Positions 8,074-16,622 of a DNA stretch of 64,000 nt are shown here, piece by piece. Made by a program: the position numbers and the translations under genes. The notes under the pieces were generated by a model. It did not search any database. It was not told the DNA's origin and was given only the letters and a program-made list of their open reading frames with translations. This stretch comes from Oscillatoria sp. HE19RPO. Lineage in GTDB: Bacteria > Cyanobacteriota > Cyanobacteriia > Cyanobacteriales > Laspinemataceae. The stretch's first letter is position 1. Each line of letters opens with the position of its first letter. Location: NCBI RefSeq assembly GCF_024220515.1, contig NZ_JAMXOT010000036.1, forward strand, positions 33,326-97,325, read 5' to 3'.

Positions 8074-9246
8074 ATGTTGAGAGCGACCAAGTACAGAATT
8101 TATCCAACCACCGAGCAAAGACAACACCTTGCTCAAAGTTTTGGTTGCTGTAGATTCGCGTGGAACTACGCTCTCAACCTGACCAACGAAACCTACAAAG
8201 CCACAGGGAAGGGTCTGGGTCGCTTTGCCATACAGAAAGAGATAACTAATCTCAAGAAAGAGTATGAATGGATGAAAGAACCTTATTCCCAGTGCTTACA
8301 GGTTGTTGCCCTAAATTTGTCCAAGGCTTTCATCAACTTTTTTGAAGGGAGGGCGGCTTATCCTCGCTTCAAATCAAAACACCGTAATCAATCTATTAGT
8401 TATCCTCAGAATGTCTCTATCGTAGAAGATGGCATCAAGTTCCCTAAAATGGGGCTTGTTCATGCCAGACTACATAGACCGATTGAAGGGTCAATTAGAA
8501 CAGTTACGGTATCCATGAACGCCAAAGGCCAATACTTCGCCTCGGTCCTAGTCGATGATGGGAAAGATCTCCCAGAAAAAACGACTGAAGGTAAAGCGGT
8601 AGGTATTGATTTAGGATTAACTCATTTTGCTATTACCTCTGATGGGTCTAAATTTGACAACCCTCGCTGGTTAGCTAAACACGAGAAAAATCTAAGAGCC
8701 AAGCAAAAGCGGTTGTCCAGAAGACAAAAGGACTCTAACAACCGTAACAAAACCCGTAAGCAGGTAGCTGGGGTACATAACAAAATAACTAGATGCAGGG
8801 AAGATTTTCACCACAAACTATCACGCAGGATGGTAGACGAAAACCAAGTCATAGTGGTAGAGAATTTAGCAGTTAGGAACATGGTGAAAAACCACTGTCT
8901 CGCCAAAGCAATCAGCCAAGTGGGATGGGGTCAGTTTTGCACCATGCTAAAATACAAAGCAGAGCAAGAAGGGAAAGTCTACCTCGAAGTAGACCGATTC
9001 TTCCCTAGCTCCAAAACCTGCAATGTTTGCCTAAATCAAGTAATAAGCCTGACCCTTGATGTTAGGTTCTGGCAGTGCGAAAAATGTCAAACGAAACATG
9101 ACAGAGATATCAATGCTGCCAAGAACATCAGAGATGAAGGACTGCGTATTTTATCCTCAGGAACTGGGGAGATCGCCTATCGCCCAGGTGTAAGTCGAGA
9201 TCGTAGAGGACGCAAGAAATCTACTGTCTCGCGGTCTGTTGGGTAG
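8074..9246 (+). CDS. tnpB: TnpB (OrfB), RNA-guided RuvC-like nuclease
   Basis: A 390-residue TnpB of the IS200/IS605/IS607 group. Family members use an RNA made from the element's right end to cut DNA next to a target-adjacent motif. They are ancestors of Cas12. The N-terminal helix-turn-helix/wedge region begins MLRATKYRIYPT. All three RuvC acidic residues are visible: D in GIDLGLTHF, E in VVVENLAVRNM and D in HDRDINAAKNI. The zinc finger CNVC...CEKC lies between the last two. The protein therefore looks full length and active. Start choice: the ATG at 8074 gives the standard N-terminus; the frame is open further upstream but crosses the end hairpins. No tnpA lies nearby. Confidence 0.92.
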   Translation: MLRATKYRIYPTTEQRQHLAQSFGCCRFAWNYALNLTNETYKATGKGLGRFAIQKEITNLKKEYEWMKEPYSQCLQVVALNLSKAFINFFEGRAAYPRFKSKHRNQSISYPQNVSIVEDGIKFPKMGLVHARLHRPIEGSIRTVTVSMNAKGQYFASVLVDDGKDLPEKTTEGKAVGIDLGLTHFAITSDGSKFDNPRWLAKHEKNLRAKQKRLSRRQKDSNNRNKTRKQVAGVHNKITRCREDFHHKLSRRMVDENQVIVVENLAVRNMVKNHCLAKAISQVGWGQFCTMLKYKAEQEGKVYLEVDRFFPSSKTCNVCLNQVISLTLDVRFWQCEKCQTKHDRDINAAKNIRDEGLRILSSGTGEIAYRPGVSRDRRGRKKSTVSRSVG

Positions 9247-9290
9247 GAAGCCGACGGTGTAATCTCTGATTCACCGTTCGGTAGTTCACC
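9150..9290 (+). ncRNA. Candidate omega-RNA / right end of the TnpB element
   Basis: By analogy with characterised TnpB loci, the guide RNA overlaps the 3' end of tnpB and runs into the right end. Here a bulged hairpin CGGTGTAATC-TCT-GATTCACCG (9255-9276) follows the stop codon, after which the sequence continues TTCGGTAGTTCACCCC. The exact right boundary and the RNA limits cannot be fixed from this sequence alone. Confidence 0.35.
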
Positions 9291-9532
9291 CCTGGGCATT
9301 TGCCATTTCTCTCGCTGACAAGATAGGATAAATCTATCTCCAGGTAGAGGACAACCCTATAATATTTGGTTCACCAAGGCCAAAAAACCCTTGGGATAGA
9401 AGTATAGGTCCTAAGCAACGAGAGTTTCTGAACCACCGAGATTGCAGACATCAGGGAGTTTAACCACCACTCCTGGTTTTAGAGGCATCAATCCCAGATT
9501 CATACCTCCCACTAGAGTACCCAAGAAAATCT
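9291..9532. other. Spacer upstream of sigma factor gene
   Basis: No open frame of note and no clear palindrome. Presumably holds the promoter of the following ECF sigma gene. I see no confident -35/-10 pair. Confidence 0.5.
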
Positions 9533-10903
9533 ATGACTTCAGCGGTTGAGAGACTTACCCACTCAAGCAGCCCGAATCCTGATATACAGCAGGATTCAGC
9601 GTTTTGGCAGCAATGGATTTGTTATCAAGATGAGCTTTATCGCGACTGCCTCCAGTATATGCGGAACCCCACGGAGGCAGAGGACTTGCTTTCTCAGGCA
9701 ATGCTCAAAGCGTGGCAACAGGTAACAACCTGTACAACGGCCATTAAGAACTTCAGGGCCTGGGTCAAACAACTTACGAAAAATCTGTGCCTCGATCGCC
9801 TTCGCCAGAGAAAGAAAATAGAGGTTCAGGATATCGAGGCGATCGCCCCGGAAGGGGAATGGGCTAATCAAGGAGAAAATCCAGTTCACGATGCTATGCA
9901 TCGTGAACTGGAAAATTTTTTTGAAAATTCCATAGAGGGCCTACCCCCCAAGTTACGCGAAACCTTTGTTCTCTACTATCAGAACGACGAATCCTATCCC
10001 GCCATCCTCGAACCGCTACAGATTTCTTACTCAACTGCCCGCAAACGGATTTCCGATGCCCGGAAAATTTTGCGTCAGCAGTGGAAGGATTATCTAGGCG
10101 GGGAAGAAAATCCCAGTCTCGGCAGTCTCAACCGAAGTCCAACGCCGCAAAAGACGCCGCCCACCCCCATTCAATCCGAACCCGCACCCCCGGTTCACCA
10201 GCCCCCTCCACCCGTAAATGGGCCCACGGAGCAACATCAGCCGATTTTAGCAGAAGTTGAGGCAGGGGACAATATCTCCAGTCCACCCTTATCGGTCACC
10301 CCAGGGCAAGGGGCAGTTCCCCAAATTTCCTTAAAACTTACCCCTGATTTAAGAGCCCAGCCTAAATGTAAGGTTGATTCACGAATCAACCCTACAGAAA
10401 CCGGGTTTAAATGGAGGGTTGATTCGCGAATCAACCCGACAGATTTAGGATTGATGGGTAAGTCCTGTTCCTTAGTTTTACCCGATGCGACTGGCCCTAA
10501 TTCCACAAAGGGAGGAGGACTACAGTATCGGCATCTGAGCAAAAGTGAGCCCAACCCAGTTGGGAGCCTCTCATTTTGGCCCCCGGAGCTGACCCCACCC
10601 CCCTGCCCCCCTCCCCTTGCTAAGGGGAGGGGGGTGAACTGTTCGTTCTTGAGATGCTCCCACCCAGTTTTACCCATTGGATTCAGTTTCACAACCATAC
10701 TCGTCCTAAATGTAGGGGCGATTCGCGAATCGCCTCTCCATTTAGGGTCGATTTTCAACCTCGGCGTAAGTCCGGTGAGTCAGCCCGCGATAAATTATCA
10801 CACCTTAACTCGCTCTCTCCTAAACTCCTTCCAAAAACGGTTTGAACTGTTGTGGCAAGTCTGGATGGATAGTGGCGGCTATTGCCATTTTTATCGGGAT
10901 TAA
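9533..10903 (+). CDS. ECF-type sigma factor with repeat-derived C-terminal extension
   Basis: The first 185 residues are a sigma-70 family ECF factor. Region 2 (about 28-95) carries EAEDLLSQAMLKAWQQV and the DNA-melting helix FRAWVKQLTKNLCLDRLRQR. Region 4 (about 125-180) has LPPKLRETFVLYY and the recognition helix ISYSTARKRISDARK. It would direct RNA polymerase to a small regulon. After this comes a Pro-rich linker and then about 200 residues with no domain. Much of that DNA is recognisable dispersed repeat: two RVDSRINP units come from palindromes near 10366-10438, and PPCPPPLAKGRG comes from the CCCCTCCCC repeat. The +1 frame after about 10854 encodes a hydrophobic segment (WIVAAIAIFIG, then IIAFPIVIPV). 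A frameshift may therefore have removed a membrane anchor. It is paralogous to the gene at 13839. Confidence 0.8.
   Translation: MTSAVERLTHSSSPNPDIQQDSAFWQQWICYQDELYRDCLQYMRNPTEAEDLLSQAMLKAWQQVTTCTTAIKNFRAWVKQLTKNLCLDRLRQRKKIEVQDIEAIAPEGEWANQGENPVHDAMHRELENFFENSIEGLPPKLRETFVLYYQNDESYPAILEPLQISYSTARKRISDARKILRQQWKDYLGGEENPSLGSLNRSPTPQKTPPTPIQSEPAPPVHQPPPPVNGPTEQHQPILAEVEAGDNISSPPLSVTPGQGAVPQISLKLTPDLRAQPKCKVDSRINPTETGFKWRVDSRINPTDLGLMGKSCSLVLPDATGPNSTKGGGLQYRHLSKSEPNPVGSLSFWPPELTPPPCPPPLAKGRGVNCSFLRCSHPVLPIGFSFTTILVLNVGAIRESPLHLGSIFNLGVSPVSQPAINYHTLTRSLLNSFQKRFELLWQVWMDSGGYCHFYRD
10366..10745. repeat. GATTCGCGAATC palindrome family inside and after the sigma gene coding region
   Basis: Copies centred near 10384 (GGTTGATTCACGAATCAACC), 10429 (GGTTGATTCGCGAATCAACC) and 10726 (GGCGATTCGCGAATCGCC with outer CTAAATG/CATTTAG arms). 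A fourth copy is at 11262-11297. Stem bases differ between copies in a matched way (GGCG/CGCC versus GGTTG/CAACC), so pairing is kept. Confidence 0.75.
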
Positions 10904-10993
10904 ACCGGGAATTATAGCGTTCCCCATCGTTATTCCCGTACATTTTGCTCCCAGGGATTTAACTATCTGCTCCGCATAATTGCCGGAAGCCTT

Positions 10994-11141
10994 ATAAGGG
11001 AAATCCAAAAAATAAAACCTTCAAAAAACCCGCAGGCTCAAGCCTGGGGCTACACGGACAAAGCCCGCCTGCGCGGCGTCATCCAGTCTTGTTAGGTGCT
11101 TAACCATCGGGATTTGGATGATTTATTTGTTGGAACACCAT
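10994..11141. repeat. MITE-like repeat, family C (copy 2)
   Basis: ATAAGGGAAATCCAAAAAATAAAA to GATTTATTTGTTGGAACACC, almost identical to the copy at 5250-5416 over the part from AAAAAACCCGCAGGCT onward. Confidence 0.8.
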
Positions 11142-11261
11142 AACTGCGATTTTTACAGGATAAAACATCGCAAAATTTGCCCTGCCTAAAAATAAAAAAT
11201 ATGGCAAATATTCAACCTAGCTGCATAGCTATGACTTACACAATCTCTACGATTAACCCCA

Positions 11262-11297
11262 AAATGTAGAGGCGATTCGCGAATCGCCTCTACATTT
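11262..11297. repeat. Perfect 36-bp palindrome
   Basis: AAATGTAGAGGCGATTCG (11262-11279) and CGAATCGCCTCTACATTT (11280-11297) are exact reverse complements with no loop. Longest intact member of the GATTCGCGAATC family. Confidence 0.85.
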
Positions 11298-11529
11298 AAG
11301 ATAGATTCTCAAAATTTCCGTAAGTCCTGAGAGAATTTACTCATTTCCTATCCTTCATGTATTTACAAAAATTTGCTCACAGTTAGCCTACCTAAAACGT
11401 CTATCTAAACGAAGGGTAGAACAGTGACCCCAGGGTTAAGCTCTGAAAGGAACCAAGTTTTTACCTGACAGGTGCATCTTTCTGCACCTCCGCCAATTGA
11501 CTACAAAAATCTCTAATTCACTGGAAATT

Positions 11530-13749
11530 ATGGCTCTGCCTAACTTTAACGAAAACACCTATCTCCAACAAAACGCTGATGTGGCCCGCGCTGTGGCGAA
11601 TGGCTCATTTAACAGTGGGTTACATCATTGGACAACATTTGGATTTAAGGAAGGCAGAACGCCGCAAATTAAGTTTTCAGAGAACTTTTATCGGGACTAT
11701 AACCCGGATGTTGCCAATGCCATTACTAATGGGGGATTCTCCAGCGGATTGGAGCATTATGCCCGGTTTGGTGCGGCGGAAGGTCGAGCATCTGTTGCCA
11801 GTGATACTCGCCCCGGTTCTCAGTTGCAAGAGATTATTAATCGCGGATTTGTAAGGGTTGCAGTTAACGAGGATGCGATCGGGTTTAGCCAACGGGAAGC
11901 CGATGGTTCTTTTAGCGGGATGGGGGTTGATTTTAGTCGGGCGATCGCCACTGCCTTATTCGGGGACCCAGAAGCGGTTCAGTATGTAGTAGTAGCCCCT
12001 GGACAAGAATTTACTCGTGTTGCCAATGGTGCCGTAGATATCGCTGCCACCTTGCCAACTCATAGCGTCCTGCGCGATGCCACATTAGGAGTGGACTATT
12101 CCCCCACAGTTTTCTTCGATACTCAAGGGGTAATGGTGCGGGGGAACAGTGGGATTAATTCCTTTGAGCAGTTGCAAGGAATCACTATCGGGGTATTAGA
12201 AGGAACAAGGTCCCGGCAAAACTTACAAGATGCCGCCAGTCGTGCTGGAATTACCCTCAATTTTCAAATTTACCCCTCTCAAGATGCCCTATTTGCCGCC
12301 TATGATGCAGGGCGCTTGGGTGCAGTTTCCATCAATCGCGGAGTTCTCAGCAATCGAATTCCCACCCTATCCAATCCGGGGAATCATGTCATCCTGGAAG
12401 AGAATCTGGGGAAAGAACCGTTAGGACTCATCGTCCCAGAAAATGAGTCCGAATGGGCCGATGTAGTGCGCTGGGCCGTCAACGCTCCCATTCAAGCGGA
12501 ATTTTTCGGCATCAACTCCCAGAATGTCAATGAATTTCTGGATGGAAATAGCGACATCAAACGCTTTTTGGGAGTGGAAGGAAATTTAGGAGCATCCCTG
12601 GGAGTCTCCAATGATTTCGCTCTGAAAATTATCCAACAAATCGGCAACTACGAAGAGATTTACAATCGCAACTTCGATGAAACCGCGCTACCCCGCAATC
12701 TCAACGAACTGATGTTTGTTGAGCCAGGGGGACTGGTTTATTATCCCCCGTTTAGCGGTAGTGACAGAGTGACTGTTCCCTTAATTGATAACAATGACCG
12801 GAACGTTTTGCAGGAAGTCCTAGACCGAGGGTTCGTGCGCGTCGGGGTGAGAAATGACGCTCAAGGACTGGGTTTTGCTGATGAAAACGGCAACTTAACC
12901 GGGTTTGATGTGGATTTTGGTCGAGCATTGGCAGCTTCTCTATTTGGCGACCCCAACGCTGTAGAATTCGTGATTCAGACATCCGGTGCCCAGCGCTTTA
13001 GCGATGTTGCTAATGGCATTGTCGATGTTACCAGTCGGAATGCCACCCACAACCTGAGACGGGATGCACTTTTGGGCGTAGATTTTGCCCCGATTAATTC
13101 TTACGACGCTCAATTTGTAATCACTCCAACTGCCAGTGGGATTACCACTTTGGAACAGCTTGCTGGAGGTCGAATTGGCGTTACTGCAGGGACGACTTCT
13201 GAGACCCGATTGCGAGAAAAGTTGAGTGCAGCAGGCATTAATGCGGAAGTCGTAGCTTTGGATAATTTCCAGACCATCTTCCAGCAGTATATCAATGGCG
13301 AACTGGATGCCATTACCGGAGATGGGGGGCTAATTATCTCCAGTATTCTGACCTTACCCCCAGAGCAACGAGACCAGCATCAGCCGTTTCCAGAAGTCTT
13401 GGGTGAGGAACCTTTAGCAATGGTGGTGGATGAGAATCAATCCCAGTGGAAAGATGTGGTTTCTGGCGTGACTTATGCGGTTTATGAAGCGTTAGAACTA
13501 GGTTTGACTTCAGAAAATGTGGCTGAATCCGTCAATAGTTCAGATCCAGTCATCCGCCGCTTTTTGGGAGGGGAAGGAAATATCGGAGAAAGTTTGGGTT
13601 TATCCAACGATTTCGCCCTAAATGCGATTTCTGCCGTCGGGAACGTGATTGAAATTACTAACCGAAACTTTCCAGGGATTCCTTTTGATGAGGCTACTGC
13701 GGCTCCTTATACCGAGGGGGGTAATCTGTTCTCCATTCCCTTTGCTTAA
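11530..13749 (+). CDS. Protein with N-terminal NPDVA-type repeats and two tandem type-2 periplasmic-binding domains
   Basis: 739 residues. Residues 1-80 contain two copies of a cyanobacterial repeat (YLQQNADVARAVANGSFNSG, then FYRDYNPDVANAITNGGFSS, each ending HW/HY..FG..EGR). Two extracellular-solute-binding family 3 (amino-acid type PBP2) domains follow, at about 100-395 and 415-725. Both open with LQEIINRGFVRVAV-like strands and contain GxxVDFxRAxAxxLFGDP and GVxxGT. Each ends with a copy of SNDFAL..I...GN..E..NRNF, so the two halves are a duplication. I see no signal peptide or lipobox, which is unusual for such receptors. The start ATG has GGAAATT before it; a TTG at 11497 would add 11 residues. 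No ABC permease or ATPase gene is adjacent. The gene is flanked by two paralogous ECF sigma genes, so a ligand-sensing role linked to them is possible, but this is inference. Confidence 0.8.
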   Translation: MALPNFNENTYLQQNADVARAVANGSFNSGLHHWTTFGFKEGRTPQIKFSENFYRDYNPDVANAITNGGFSSGLEHYARFGAAEGRASVASDTRPGSQLQEIINRGFVRVAVNEDAIGFSQREADGSFSGMGVDFSRAIATALFGDPEAVQYVVVAPGQEFTRVANGAVDIAATLPTHSVLRDATLGVDYSPTVFFDTQGVMVRGNSGINSFEQLQGITIGVLEGTRSRQNLQDAASRAGITLNFQIYPSQDALFAAYDAGRLGAVSINRGVLSNRIPTLSNPGNHVILEENLGKEPLGLIVPENESEWADVVRWAVNAPIQAEFFGINSQNVNEFLDGNSDIKRFLGVEGNLGASLGVSNDFALKIIQQIGNYEEIYNRNFDETALPRNLNELMFVEPGGLVYYPPFSGSDRVTVPLIDNNDRNVLQEVLDRGFVRVGVRNDAQGLGFADENGNLTGFDVDFGRALAASLFGDPNAVEFVIQTSGAQRFSDVANGIVDVTSRNATHNLRRDALLGVDFAPINSYDAQFVITPTASGITTLEQLAGGRIGVTAGTTSETRLREKLSAAGINAEVVALDNFQTIFQQYINGELDAITGDGGLIISSILTLPPEQRDQHQPFPEVLGEEPLAMVVDENQSQWKDVVSGVTYAVYEALELGLTSENVAESVNSSDPVIRRFLGGEGNIGESLGLSNDFALNAISAVGNVIEITNRNFPGIPFDEATAAPYTEGGNLFSIPFA

Positions 13750-13838
13750 TTAGCTTGAAGCGGGGTGATGTACAAATCGCCCCGACAACAACAAACAGTG
13801 CATCTTAGCTTTCAATCCATTGACTAGGTGAAATCATC

Positions 13839-14975
13839 GTGCAAGCCACTACTAACCCCATTGCCAACCGAGCCGAAGAACAACAACTTTTACACCGTCT
13901 TGCCGCAGGCGACACCCGTGCCTTCTGGGAACTCTTCCAACCGTACCAAGACTACCTGTTGCGGTGCTGCCTCAAGTGGACAAACGGCAACTTAACCGAA
14001 GCGGAAGATTTGCTGAGTCAGGCGATGCTCAAAGCGTTTAAAAAAGCACACAAGTACGCGGAAACAATCGAAAACTTCAAATCTTGGGTCACCAGACTGA
14101 CTCGGAATTTCTGGATCGATTTAAAACGTCGCCCTTGTGCCAACCAAGTTGAGGATATAGAAGTGTATGCGGAGCAAGAGAATTTAGGATGGCTTACGGT
14201 TGACGACACGCCTGAAAGCGCCTTGGAAGAGGAAGAGAAAAACCGGGTCATTCGCGCCGCTATTGATGAGTTACCGACCAAAATGCGCGAGACATATCAT
14301 CTACATTTTTATGAAGAACTGTCTCATCAAGAGATAGTCGAAAAGCAAGGAATTTCCTACCCGAATACCTGCAAGCGCATATCCGAGGCGCGGAAAATTC
14401 TGCGTGAGGAATTGCGGGGTTATTTTATCGAGGAGGAAAAGATAAGCACAGAAGTGTCAGTCGCACCAGTGGCAATAGAGCCGGTAGTTGAGGAAACTCC
14501 CCTGGAGAATGTGGGAGTTGAAGCGATCGTGGATGAGCCGGTACTTTCAGTTGCAGTGGCGGAAGTGGAGAGTGTTGTGGTTGAGGCATCGCCGGAGGTA
14601 GTGGTATCCGAGCAGCAGCCTGAGCCGGATTTTGTGGTGGTGAGTTCTGAGGGGAGGTTGGACGGATTTAATGCGATCGGGAAGCAGATATTAGGGGCAG
14701 TCGCCCTGTGGCTGCAACGTTTTCGAGGTTCACAACTGTTTCATGGTCTAGGAAAAGTGGTGTTAGAGGTAAGGGGTGAAAGGGAGCCAGTGGTGTGGGG
14801 GCGACAATGGGTGCGAGTGATATGGGGCGACAATGGGTGCGGGTGGGGAAAGTTGCGGGAGAAAAAGTGCTACAGTCTTGCTCTCTTCCTTTGTATTGTT
14901 TTCCTCAATTCAATTCATTTGTTGCACTCTACAATTGGACTTTTAACTGTGAGCGGGAATCAGGCTATAACTTAG
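13839..14975 (+). CDS. ECF-type sigma factor with acidic linker and C-terminal membrane-like segment
   Basis: 378 residues from a GTG start with AGGTG 8 bases upstream. Sigma region 2 spans about 25-95 (EAEDLLSQAMLKAFKKA, then FKSWVTRLTRNFWIDLKR). Region 4 spans about 135-190 (LPTKMRETYHLHF and ISYPNTCKRISEARKILREE). A Val/Glu-rich linker follows (about 200-270, with repeated VVVEASPE-type units). The tail is basic and ends in a hydrophobic stretch (SLALFLCIVFLNSIHLLHSTIGLL) that could be a membrane helix. A short tandem repeat (GGGGCGACAATGGGTGCG) occurs in its 3' coding DNA. It is clearly paralogous to the sigma gene at 9533 and starts 89 bases after the binding-protein gene. No anti-sigma factor gene is visible; the C-terminal tether may replace one. 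Confidence 0.82.
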   Translation: MQATTNPIANRAEEQQLLHRLAAGDTRAFWELFQPYQDYLLRCCLKWTNGNLTEAEDLLSQAMLKAFKKAHKYAETIENFKSWVTRLTRNFWIDLKRRPCANQVEDIEVYAEQENLGWLTVDDTPESALEEEEKNRVIRAAIDELPTKMRETYHLHFYEELSHQEIVEKQGISYPNTCKRISEARKILREELRGYFIEEEKISTEVSVAPVAIEPVVEETPLENVGVEAIVDEPVLSVAVAEVESVVVEASPEVVVSEQQPEPDFVVVSSEGRLDGFNAIGKQILGAVALWLQRFRGSQLFHGLGKVVLEVRGEREPVVWGRQWVRVIWGDNGCGWGKLREKKCYSLALFLCIVFLNSIHLLHSTIGLLTVSGNQAIT

Positions 14976-15335
14976 CCTCTTAGAATCATTAAACATATCA
15001 AAACAAGGGTGGCAATTCTAGGGTTGGCCGTAAATAGTTACAAACACTTTAGCCACGCACGCGCTGATAGATTGCTGATTGTTAACCGACCTGAAGCACT
15101 GCTGAGAAGTTGTATAATTTTCAATAAATTGACACAGAGCCTGCCATGAATTACCAGCCCCCTCTGGATTGCTGTCGATGAACTAGGAAGCCTCGTTGTT
15201 TAGGAAGTAGGTTAGGGCTTGGTATTATCTTTAATTTTGTAATATTAATAAATTCAATTTTTTATGCCATAAATCGTCTTATAGAGTAGGACAAGAATAC
15301 CAAACCGATTTCTTTTTGCAAAAGGATGAAATGAT
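14976..15335. other. AT-rich spacer before the NRPS cluster
   Basis: No gene or strong palindrome. Base composition becomes AT-rich from about 15100, marking the left side of the biosynthetic cluster. No promoter could be assigned with confidence. Confidence 0.5.
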
Positions 15336-16376
15336 ATGCTACAAAAATTGTCTTTTCGCTCTCCTCGACAATTCGTTCCTGAAATAGCGGGAGGAACTAC
15401 GGAGTTTCTCAAAGTAGACGGCAAGCGTTTATCTACTCTTATGTGGGAATCGGCCAAGCCAATTGCGGAAAAAACCTTGCAAACTTGTCATATTCAAGGT
15501 ATTAAATATGGCGATCTCGATCCCAACCATTACGGTTTTTATACAGTACAAGATGCTATTTACTGTTATCAAACAACAGAACAGTATAGAATATTGGCTG
15601 AAACTGCAACGGACGCAAACATCAAAGAATTTGCAGAAGAACGTCAAAAAAGCTATGAGCGATATACGAAAAATTTATTTGACAACTGGTGTATAGAAGA
15701 TCCTAATAGCATAAAATTGTCCCCCGAACTTCAAAAATACATCAACTACAAATCGGAGATTCTAAAAAGTCACTCAAGTGCCTATTTTATAGTGTCTAAC
15801 ATTCCATGTGTACGTCTGTGGACGTGGCTGGCAAATCAATTACAAAATCGCCTAGTGGGTGCGGCAAATTTATACAGTTTTTGGATTCAAGATAATTTAA
15901 GCGATAAAAGTGCCCTTACTCTGGAAGATTTTGTTGATAAAAATGCGCACGCACTTGATATCAATGAAGCTATTGCTGTGTATAAAAGATGTATGGAAGG
16001 AGAGTTTGAATTTTTTGCACTAGCAGGAAAAGTCAGATACTTCTTACAAGAAGGTGACTTTTTATTACCGGGAGATCGATTGTTTTCCGAAAACGAGAGC
16101 TATCAGCTTATTTATCAGGGAGATGGAAACTTAGTAGTTTATGATTCTTCCAATGGAAAGGCCATATGGGCTTCCAACACACAAGGAACTTATGCCTGGA
16201 GAACCTATATGCAGGATGATGGCAACTTTGTAGTTTATACAGACCACGCCAAGCCAATTTGGTCGTCTGGCGTTTATGGCTCTCAATACAAAGGAAGCAA
16301 GTTATTTCTTAAGAATGATGGCAACTTAGTCATCTACGACACCAGTAAAAACCCTATATGGCAAAGCAAAAATTAA
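15336..16376 (+). CDS. TenA/thiaminase-II-like domain fused to a bulb-type lectin domain
   Basis: 346 residues with two domains. Residues about 30-232 match the TenA/THI-4/PQQC all-helical fold. The sequence has FYTVQD (QD at 72-73), a central cysteine C158 in SNIPCVRLW where TenA has its catalytic Cys, W183 in the LYSFWI segment, and the terminal E-x-E-FF motif (222-227). Residues about 240-346 form a bulb-type (monocot mannose-binding) lectin with three QxDxNxVxY repeats at 261, 293 and 326, the last with K in place of Q. TenA proteins hydrolyse thiamine-related pyrimidines, and other members of the fold act in tailoring steps. Its role here is unknown; its place just upstream of the NRPS genes suggests a tailoring enzyme or a binding protein for the product. 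No signal peptide. AT-rich compared with earlier genes. Confidence 0.72.
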   Translation: MLQKLSFRSPRQFVPEIAGGTTEFLKVDGKRLSTLMWESAKPIAEKTLQTCHIQGIKYGDLDPNHYGFYTVQDAIYCYQTTEQYRILAETATDANIKEFAEERQKSYERYTKNLFDNWCIEDPNSIKLSPELQKYINYKSEILKSHSSAYFIVSNIPCVRLWTWLANQLQNRLVGAANLYSFWIQDNLSDKSALTLEDFVDKNAHALDINEAIAVYKRCMEGEFEFFALAGKVRYFLQEGDFLLPGDRLFSENESYQLIYQGDGNLVVYDSSNGKAIWASNTQGTYAWRTYMQDDGNFVVYTDHAKPIWSSGVYGSQYKGSKLFLKNDGNLVIYDTSKNPIWQSKN

Positions 16377-16508
16377 ATTTTGGAAACAGTTTATAACCTA
16401 AAAAGTGTTGGAAGAGAGAGCGATAGTCGCTCCGCACCTCCACCTTTCTTGAAAGTGAAGAGACTTTGAAAGCGTCCCTGCGTTGGAACCTTTTACCTCA
16501 AACATTTA

Positions 16509-16535
16509 GTCCGAGCTTTTAGACAAAGCTCGGAC
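16509..16535. terminator. Hairpin between tenA-like gene and NRPS remnant
   Basis: GTCCGAGCTT (16509-16518) pairs exactly with AAGCTCGGAC (16526-16535), loop TTAGACA. No T-run follows, so it is a weak terminator candidate for the upstream gene. Confidence 0.4.
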
Positions 16536-16622
16536 ACTAAATGCGCCAATCTAAATTAAAAACACTCAAAAACTAACATTTATAAACTTACCTACAACCC
16601 CAGAATACCTGGCAAACAAAAT

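Noticed and set aside
10237..10758. Minus-strand frame of 173 codons inside the sigma gene
   Set aside because: Shadow of the palindromic repeats; the amino acids mirror the plus-strand repeat peptides.
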